From DASPXK01 sp035637315 (GTDB lineage: Bacteria; Chloroflexota; UBA6077; JACCZL01): DNA of 10,206 nt. The notes under the pieces were generated by a model, which did no database searches, was not told the DNA's origin, and saw only the letters and a list, made by a program, of their open reading frames with translations. Below are positions 5,637 through 10,206 of the stretch, piece after piece. The stretch lies in the NCBI GenBank assembly GCA_035637315.1, contig DASPXK010000207.1, forward strand, positions 1-10,206, given 5' to 3'. Within the stretch, counting starts at the first letter, position 1. The number at the start of each line of letters is the position of its first letter. The position numbers and the translations under genes were made by a program.

Positions 5637-6537
5637 GAGTGAGACGATCAAGCTCATCAGCTTCCAGCGCTCGCTTGGCCTGGTCGCGGCCGAGCGTAAG
5701 GGCCTCTTCGCCGACGAGGGCTTGGGGATCGAATACACCCAGACCCCCAGCTCGGCGACGCAGATCCGAGGCGTCCTCGACGGGACCTGGGACGTGGCTC
5801 AAACGGCTGCTGACAACGTCATGGCCTACGTCGAAAACGAGGGGGCCGACCTGTTTGTCTTCCTGGTCGCCAATCTCGGCCTGGGCCAGAAGCTGTTCGT
5901 CCAGCCGGAGATCACGGCGTATGAACGGCTTCGTGGCAAAGTGCTCGTCGTCGATGCGCTTGACACCGGCTACGCCTACGTGCTCCAGAAGATGCTCCAG
6001 CTTAACGGTCTTGGGCCGGACAGCTACCGATTCGAGTCGGTGGGCGGCACTCCTCAGCGCCTGCAGGCGCTTCGCGAGCGACGGGCGGCCGGCGCTCTTC
6101 TCAGCGGGCACCCTGAGGAAACGGCGCTGCGAGAGGGTTTCAGCTTGCTCCAGTCGGCCAGCGACTACTTCCCGCTCTACCCAGGCGACACCCACGCTAC
6201 CACCCGCCGCTGGTCCGAGGGGCACGGAGAGCTGTTGGCGGGCTACATCCGGGCCTATCTGCGCGGCTGTGCCTGGGCCGCCGAGCCGGCCAATCGCGAC
6301 GAAGGGATCAGCCTGATCGCCGACGACCAGCAGGTCTCGACCGAGGCGGCCGCGGCCCGCTACGAGCGGGACCGCGAGACGCGCTCAGCCGAGGCGCCGA
6401 GCCTCGACGAGGTGAGGGCGGCCCTGCAAGTCGTTCTCGACCTGCGCTGGGAGATGGCGGCCATGCCCGGCCCGCGGCCTTCCCCTTCTAAGTATTTCGA
6501 TCCCAGCTACTGGGAACGAGGGGTCGGCCCCTCGTAG
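5635..6537 (+). CDS. NMT1/THI5-like solute-binding-fold protein without signal peptide
   Basis: This 300-residue protein has the type-2 periplasmic-binding fold of the NMT1/SsuA/TauA group. Features include GLVAAERKGLFADEGLGIEY near the N-terminus, GVLDGTWDVAQTAADNVMAYV at about 46-66, a hinge-like ERLRGKVLVVDALDTGYAYVLQKML, then LQLNGLGPDSYRFESVGGTPQRLQALR. The last segments align well with the lipoprotein at 9088-10206, so the two are paralogues. It starts straight with MSETIKLISF: there is no signal peptide or lipobox, and a TGA at 5629-5631 in frame rules out an upstream extension. It is therefore probably cytoplasmic. Known signal-less relatives include 4,5-dihydroxyphthalate decarboxylase and yeast Thi5, so an enzymatic or ligand-sensing role is possible. 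It is 24 bp downstream of the FAH gene. Its final residues RGVGPS come from a hairpin repeat. Confidence 0.82.
   Translation: MSETIKLISFQRSLGLVAAERKGLFADEGLGIEYTQTPSSATQIRGVLDGTWDVAQTAADNVMAYVENEGADLFVFLVANLGLGQKLFVQPEITAYERLRGKVLVVDALDTGYAYVLQKMLQLNGLGPDSYRFESVGGTPQRLQALRERRAAGALLSGHPEETALREGFSLLQSASDYFPLYPGDTHATTRRWSEGHGELLAGYIRAYLRGCAWAAEPANRDEGISLIADDQQVSTEAAAARYERDRETRSAEAPSLDEVRAALQVVLDLRWEMAAMPGPRPSPSKYFDPSYWERGVGPS
6516..6535 (+). repeat. 8-bp perfect hairpin at the end of the SBP-like gene
   Basis: ACGAGGGG (6516-6523) pairs with CCCCTCGT (6528-6535) over a TCGG loop. It lies within the last codons of the upstream gene and shares TCGT (6532-6535) with the larger palindrome at 6532-6563, so the two structures cannot form fully together in one RNA. 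Confidence 0.7.
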
Positions 6538-6563
6538 GGGCACGGCCTGCCGTGCCCCTACGA
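6532..6563. terminator. 32-bp palindrome, likely bidirectional terminator, carrying both convergent stop codons
   Basis: TCGTAGGGGCACGGC (6532-6546) is the exact reverse complement of GCCGTGCCCCTACGA (6549-6563), with CT between. It sits at the meeting point of two convergent genes. The plus-strand stop TAG is at 6535-6537 and the minus-strand stop TAG at 6558-6560, symmetrically placed. The stem is strong enough to block RNA polymerase, but no U tract follows, so termination may be Rho-assisted, or the hairpin may mainly protect 3' ends. It resembles dispersed GTAGGGGC-type palindromes I recall from Chloroflexota genomes. Confidence 0.65.
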
Positions 6564-7349
6564 TGCCACGCCCATGCTCTGCCGGACCTCGGCCTCGATC
6601 TGTCTCCAGACGTAGCCGACCTTGTTGACGAAGGCCGGGCTGAGCTTGACGTCCAGGCTGCGGGGGCGTGGCAGGTCGATCGAGAGCGTCTCGCGGACGC
6701 GACCGGGGCGGACCGTGAAGATGATGGCCCGGTCCGCCAGGTAGATCGCCTCGTCGATCTGGTGAGTGATGAACAGGACCGTCTTGCGGCGGGCGTTCCA
6801 GATCCGCAGCAACTCCGACTGCATGATCTCGCGGGTCTGAGCGTCGAGGCTGGCAAACGGCTCGTCCATCAGCAGCACCTCTGGGTCAACGGCCAGGGCA
6901 CGGGCGAGGTTGACCCGCTGGCGCATCCCGCCCGACAGCTCGTGCGGGTAGGCGCGCTCGAACCCATCCAGGCCGACCAGATGGACCATCTCTTCAGCCA
7001 CCTGGCGCGCCTGGCCGTTCAGGCGGCCCTGGACCTCCAGGCCAAACAGCACGTTGTCCATAACGGTCCGCCAGGGGAACAGCGAGTCTTGCTGGAAGAC
7101 GAAAGATCGATCCGGGCCCGGGCCCGCGATGCGGCGGCCGTTCAACAGGACCTGGCCGGCGGATGGCGCGATCAGGCCATCCACGATTCGCAGCAGGGTG
7201 GTCTTGCCGCACCCAGAGGCGCCGACGATCGAGACGAACTCACCTTCTTCAATATCCAGGCTGATGCCGCGCAGCGCCTCGACCACCTCGCCGGTCCGCG
7301 TCTCGAACCACCTCGACAACTGGTCGATCCGCAGCTTTGGGCCGCTCAA
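6558..7349 (-). CDS. ABC transporter ATP-binding protein (SsuB/TauB/NrtD type)
   Basis: This 263-residue ATPase carries all nucleotide-binding motifs: Walker A GASGCGKTT (43-51), Q-loop at Q86 in FVFQQDSLFPW, signature LSGGMRQR (138-145), Walker B VLLMDEP (158-164) with D-loop ASLD, and H196 in FITHQIDEA. The QQDSLFPW segment and overall size match ATPases that drive uptake of sulfonates, taurine, nitrate and related organic anions. The open frame extends upstream to 7772 but that part lies inside the permease gene. The sensible start is TTG at 7347-7349, which overlaps the permease stop in TTGA and has GAGGTG six bases upstream. The N-terminus then reads MSGPKLRIDQLSRWF, as expected for the family. 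It is the last gene of its operon and ends at the 6532-6563 palindrome. Confidence 0.92.
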   Translation of the reverse strand: MSGPKLRIDQLSRWFETRTGEVVEALRGISLDIEEGEFVSIVGASGCGKTTLLRIVDGLIAPSAGQVLLNGRRIAGPGPDRSFVFQQDSLFPWRTVMDNVLFGLEVQGRLNGQARQVAEEMVHLVGLDGFERAYPHELSGGMRQRVNLARALAVDPEVLLMDEPFASLDAQTREIMQSELLRIWNARRKTVLFITHQIDEAIYLADRAIIFTVRPGRVRETLSIDLPRPRSLDVKLSPAFVNKVGYVWRQIEAEVRQSMGVAS

Positions 7350-8191
7350 TCCTGCACCTCGACCTGGCGCCAGGGGGCCATCCGTCGCTCGACGGCCTTG
7401 AGCAGCTCCACGCCCAGCACGCCCGAGCCAGCCAGAATTACGACGCCGACAAACAGTCCCGCCGTGTCGAAGGTCTGGGCCGACAGGAGGATCAGGTAGC
7501 CCAGCCCGGCTTTGGCGCCAAACAGCTCGGCCACGACCACGCCTACTAGCCCGCGCGCGAGTCCCAGCCGCAAGCCCGTCACGATGACCGGCAGCGCGGA
7601 GGGCAGCATGACTTTGGTGAAGATGTGGACCGGCTTGGCCCCGAAGGAGCGGGCCGTCTCGATCAGGTGTCGCTCCGTCCCGAGGATGCCGACGTAGGTA
7701 TTCAGCAGGACCGGGAAGAGCACCAGCAGGAAGATGACGGCCACCTTCGACTCGATGCCCAGCTTGAACCACAGGATGAACAACGGCGCCAGGGCGACCA
7801 GCGGGGTCGAGTACAGCAGCGAGACCCAGGGGTCCAGGTAATCTCGCAGCGGTCGGCTGACCGCCATCCCCAGCCCGAGCGCCACGCCGACGACGGACGA
7901 CAGGAAAAAGCCGTAGACGAACTCCTGCGTGCTGGTCCAGATGTGGACCTGTAGCTCACCCTTGGCCCACAGTTGGCCGAACGACCCCGCAACGGCCGAC
8001 AGGGGCACGAAGAAGAGCTTGTTGGTGATCAGATACCGGCCGGCCAGCTCCCATAGCACCAGCACGGCGGCGATCGACTGAATGGCCCGAAGTCGGCTGA
8101 CGTTGCGCTGGTAGAAGCCTCGCTGCCGGGCCTTGGGTGGAGCCACAACTCCTGCGCCAACTTCGACCGCGCCGGCCGTGCGCACGGTCAT
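7346..8191 (-). CDS. ABC transporter permease (SsuC/TauC type)
   Basis: This 281-residue inner-membrane protein has about six hydrophobic segments: around 37-55, 91-110, 122-142, 149-170, 200-222 and 240-262. Its cytoplasmic N-terminus is basic. The EAA loop that docks on the ATPase reads ETARSFGAKPVHIFTKVMLP at 178-197, with the conserved Gly, followed by PVIVTGLRLGLARGLVGVVVAEL. This is the BPD_transp_1 arrangement of taurine, sulfonate, nitrate and phthalate-type importers, which work as homodimers. The ATG at 8191 lies 13 bp after the stop of the dioxygenase-like gene, and its own stop overlaps the ATPase start by four bases, so the order SBP, dioxygenase, permease, ATPase is a tight operon. 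The ribosome-binding site is weak, which suggests coupling to the preceding gene. Confidence 0.92.
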   Translation of the reverse strand: MTVRTAGAVEVGAGVVAPPKARQRGFYQRNVSRLRAIQSIAAVLVLWELAGRYLITNKLFFVPLSAVAGSFGQLWAKGELQVHIWTSTQEFVYGFFLSSVVGVALGLGMAVSRPLRDYLDPWVSLLYSTPLVALAPLFILWFKLGIESKVAVIFLLVLFPVLLNTYVGILGTERHLIETARSFGAKPVHIFTKVMLPSALPVIVTGLRLGLARGLVGVVVAELFGAKAGLGYLILLSAQTFDTAGLFVGVVILAGSGVLGVELLKAVERRMAPWRQVEVQD

Positions 8192-8204
8192 CGCCCGTAA
8201 GCTC

Positions 8205-9056
8205 TTATCGCAAGACCGGCGGGGGACCTTGCTTCCAGAGATCCACGGTGTCCCGTCCTGGCCAGATCGTCACCTTCCAGGCGGCGTCGTCGTAGATCCT
8301 GATGATGTCGGTGGTGTATTCGACGACGTTTTGCTCCGGGTCCCAGAAGTACGAGAAGAGGTTGTTCCCGGCCCCGTGCCGGCCGGGGCCCCATAGGCGA
8401 GGAACGCCCTTCTCCCCCAGGTAGTAGACGCCCTTCGCTATCTCCAGGAAGTCCCTGACCTCGAAGGCGACGTGGTGCAGCCCGGGCGTCTCTGCGTGGA
8501 CGAAGGCAAGCTGGTGGTGGATCTCGTTGCAGCGCAGGAACACCATGTGATGGCCGTTCCAGTCACTCTCCTTGAAGCCAAAGTGCTCGCGGTAGAAGGC
8601 CTGCGCCCGATCGATGTCGACGGTCCTGAGGACCACGTGGGTCAGACCCTCGGGCTTGACGTTCCGGTTGCCGTAGTCTTCGGTCACGGCCTCGTCGCCC
8701 CAGTACAGCTCGAGTGAGTGGCCGTCCGGGTCGCGCAGCCGCAAATTTCTCTTGACGCCTGGCCGATCGGCCGGTCCGGGCGCCTTGAGGATGGGCGCTC
8801 CGGCCGCCGCCAGCTCCTCGGCGGCTCGGTCGAGTGCGTCCGCGCCCGCGACCTGCAGGCCGACCTCGAGCAGACCGCCCTGCTGGCCCGCGGTCAGGCT
8901 TACTGAGTGGTGCTCCGCCGCCACCGTGCGCAGATAGATCGTATCGTCGGCTTCCTCAGTTACGGCAAGGCCCCAGTCGTCGCTGTAAAAAGCGGCGCTC
9001 TTGCTGAGGTCGTTGACCGACAGTCCAACTCGCCCAACCTTCTCAATCTTGATCAT
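8205..9056 (-). CDS. Two-domain VOC protein, type I extradiol (catechol 2,3-) dioxygenase-like
   Basis: This 283-residue protein contains two vicinal-oxygen-chelate modules (about 5-121 and 136-250), the architecture of type I extradiol dioxygenases such as BphC. Putative Fe(II) ligands are H140 (THVVLRT), H195 (GLHHVAFE) and E246 (VVEYTTD). H181, H227 and Y236 fall where second-sphere catalytic residues of BphC-like enzymes are found, so it looks active. Such enzymes open catechols next to the paired hydroxyls using O2. The final 30 residues are an ordinary aromatic-rich tail, LWKQGPPPVLR at the end. ATG at 9056 has GGAGGT four bases upstream, a strong site. It sits between the binding-protein gene (31-bp gap) and the permease gene (13-bp gap), tying its substrate to the transporter. 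A glyoxalase-like or other VOC activity remains possible. Confidence 0.87.
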   Translation of the reverse strand: MIKIEKVGRVGLSVNDLSKSAAFYSDDWGLAVTEEADDTIYLRTVAAEHHSVSLTAGQQGGLLEVGLQVAGADALDRAAEELAAAGAPILKAPGPADRPGVKRNLRLRDPDGHSLELYWGDEAVTEDYGNRNVKPEGLTHVVLRTVDIDRAQAFYREHFGFKESDWNGHHMVFLRCNEIHHQLAFVHAETPGLHHVAFEVRDFLEIAKGVYYLGEKGVPRLWGPGRHGAGNNLFSYFWDPEQNVVEYTTDIIRIYDDAAWKVTIWPGRDTVDLWKQGPPPVLR

Positions 9057-9060
9057 CGCG

Positions 9061-9066
9061 ACCTCC
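9061..9066 (-). promoter_or_regulatory. Strong ribosome-binding site for the VOC dioxygenase gene
   Basis: On the minus strand GGAGGT lies four bases before the ATG at 9054-9056, within the 31-bp spacer after the SBP stop. It is one of the best Shine-Dalgarno matches in the window. Confidence 0.7.
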
Positions 9067-9087
9067 CCTCGTATCGACGGTTGCCCG

Positions 9088-10206
9088 TCAGCGCTTGCTG
9101 GCCTGCTCCAGATACGACAGATCGAGCAGCTCGTCTATCGATACTGGGCGCTTGAGGATCCCACCCTCGGTCATCATGTCGACAACGGCCTTCATCCCCT
9201 CGAGGCTGACGCCGGCCTTCTTCGACAACATCTTATCTTTCAGCGGCCCGGTCACGTACAGCTCGTATGTCTTAGCGGCCGCTTCGGGGTTCGTCTTCGC
9301 GATGTCAGCCCAGTGTTCGACGACTTTAGCCTTGTTGGCCGGGTCCTCGATCCAGTCCAATGCATCCTGATAGCCGCGCAGGAAACGAACGAGCGTATCC
9401 GAATTCTGGCGGGCCCAGTCACGCTTGGTGGCCATGGTCCCGAACATGTACTGGGGGATCGCCTCGGCGCTCGACCCGAGCAGCTTGAAGCCCCTGGCCT
9501 CGGCGTCGAAGGTAACGGGAGCCGACAGCAAGGTCGCCTCGACAGCGCCCTGGGTCAGCGCGGCGTAACGGGCGCCGGTCGCGCCGACCGGGGCAATGTC
9601 GTATTTCTCGGGCGTCAGCCCGTAGAACGATAGAATCCGCTTGGTGATCGTGTTCAGCTCCGAGCCCGGGTCAGCCGAAGCAACCCGCTTGCCGGCGAGC
9701 TCACTTACCGAGCCGATCTCCGGCCGTGCCCAGAGCTGATAGTCCGGGTCGACCTGGTAGCCGGCCACGATCGCGATGTCGGCGCCGTTGGCGATCGCGT
9801 TGACCGTGGTACCGGTGATCTGGAGCGTCGCGTCGGCGGCATCGGCCATCATCGCCTGCAGGGCCGGCGGGCCGCCCTGGTGCAAGGTGTATTCGAGCTT
9901 GACACCCTGCCTGGCCAGGAAGCCCTCGCGCTCGGCGATCAGGATAGACCCAATCCCCGCTGTGAGCGAGGGGAGCGACACGGTAAACGTCTTGAGCGGC
10001 CCGGGCGGTAGCGCGGCGACAGGTTTCGACTCGCCCGCGGCGGGGCTGGCGGCCGGGCTCGCGGGCGCGGCGACAGGCTTCGCGGCCTCGGCTGGCTTGC
10101 CCTTCGGCGCCTCAGGGGGGGCGGTCGTGGGCGCTGGCGCCGCCGGCGTGCAGCCGGCCATCGCCAGGGCGGCGCCCAGCAGCAAGGCGGCGACCGTGGG
10201 GCGAGT
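9088..10206 (-). CDS. ABC transporter substrate-binding lipoprotein, NMT1/THI5-like (5' end cut by window edge)
   Basis: The minus-strand frame is open to the right edge, giving 372 visible residues. It begins TRPTVAALLLGAALAMAGC, the hydrophobic part of a lipoprotein signal peptide whose lipobox ends at Cys19; the true start lies just outside, and the TTG at 10185 would remove part of the signal. A linker of about 45 residues rich in Pro and Ala, with repeated KPVAA units, tethers the binding domain to the membrane. The domain starts LKTFTVSLPSLTAGIGSILIAEREGFLARQGVKLEY and has the two-lobed NMT1/SsuA-type pattern, with SELAGKRVASADPGSELNTI as the second-lobe entry. It captures the substrate for the permease and ATPase encoded downstream. 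The stop is 31 bp before the dioxygenase gene. Ligand unknown; taurine, sulfonate, nitrate, riboflavin and aromatic acids are all carried by relatives. Confidence 0.9.
   Translation of the reverse strand, partial: TRPTVAALLLGAALAMAGCTPAAPAPTTAPPEAPKGKPAEAAKPVAAPASPAASPAAGESKPVAALPPGPLKTFTVSLPSLTAGIGSILIAEREGFLARQGVKLEYTLHQGGPPALQAMMADAADATLQITGTTVNAIANGADIAIVAGYQVDPDYQLWARPEIGSVSELAGKRVASADPGSELNTITKRILSFYGLTPEKYDIAPVGATGARYAALTQGAVEATLLSAPVTFDAEARGFKLLGSSAEAIPQYMFGTMATKRDWARQNSDTLVRFLRGYQDALDWIEDPANKAKVVEHWADIAKTNPEAAAKTYELYVTGPLKDKMLSKKAGVSLEGMKAVVDMMTEGGILKRPVSIDELLDLSYLEQASKR

Noticed and set aside
5284..6225. Minus-strand open frame of 313 codons
   Set aside because: It covers the ends of two plus-strand genes and the heptamer array, giving a run of SSLIP/HPS-type residues typical of translated heptamer repeats.
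7350..7772. N-terminal extension of the ABC ATPase frame
   Set aside because: This stretch lies within the permease gene in another frame and has no ABC features. TTG at 7349 with a ribosome-binding site gives the normal family N-terminus.

Overview
The window comes from a GC-rich bacterium. It carries a close F420-dependent glucose-6-phosphate dehydrogenase homologue, a lipoprotein solute-binding protein with a long Pro/Ala-rich linker, and abundant short palindromic repeats between genes. Together these make a Chloroflexota-type genome the most likely source and an actinobacterium the main alternative. No rRNA or other marker gene is present, so the assignment is an inference.

Layout. From the left edge to about 4.2 kb all genes read on the minus strand. 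In transcription order they are a bicupin dioxygenase-like protein (3273-4205), an MFS exporter-like permease (1795-3162), an F420-dependent glucose-6-phosphate dehydrogenase (724-1728) and an IclR-type regulator cut by the left edge (1-598). A 514-bp gene-free divergent region (4206-4719) holds a two-copy tandem repeat of about 170 bp with strong hairpins. From it the plus strand runs outward with a fumarylacetoacetate hydrolase-family enzyme (4720-5610) and an NMT1/THI5-type solute-binding-like protein that lacks any signal peptide (5635-6537); a heptanucleotide repeat array joins the two. These converge at a 32-bp perfect palindrome on a second minus-strand operon. In transcription order that operon is a lipoprotein solute-binding protein (9088-10206, cut by the right edge), a two-domain VOC/extradiol dioxygenase-like enzyme (8205-9056), an ABC permease (7346-8191) and an ABC ATPase (6558-7349).

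How the genes may work together. The SsuABC/TauABC-type transporter has a ring-cleavage-type dioxygenase gene embedded in its operon. Next door are an FAH-family hydrolase, a bicupin of the gentisate-dioxygenase type and a signal-less SBP-fold protein; a known enzyme of that fold is 4,5-dihydroxyphthalate decarboxylase. This reads best as an uptake-and-cleavage locus for an aromatic or related cyclic acid, with an exporter, an F420H2-regenerating enzyme and an IclR regulator alongside. The substrate cannot be read from the sequence.

The most unusual features are repeats that have grown into gene ends. The 6532-6563 palindrome supplies the final Ser codon and stop of both converging genes. The GAGGRAT heptamers encode the last residues of the FAH protein and supply the ribosome-binding region and start codon of the next gene. 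No tRNA, rRNA, CRISPR array or transposase was seen.
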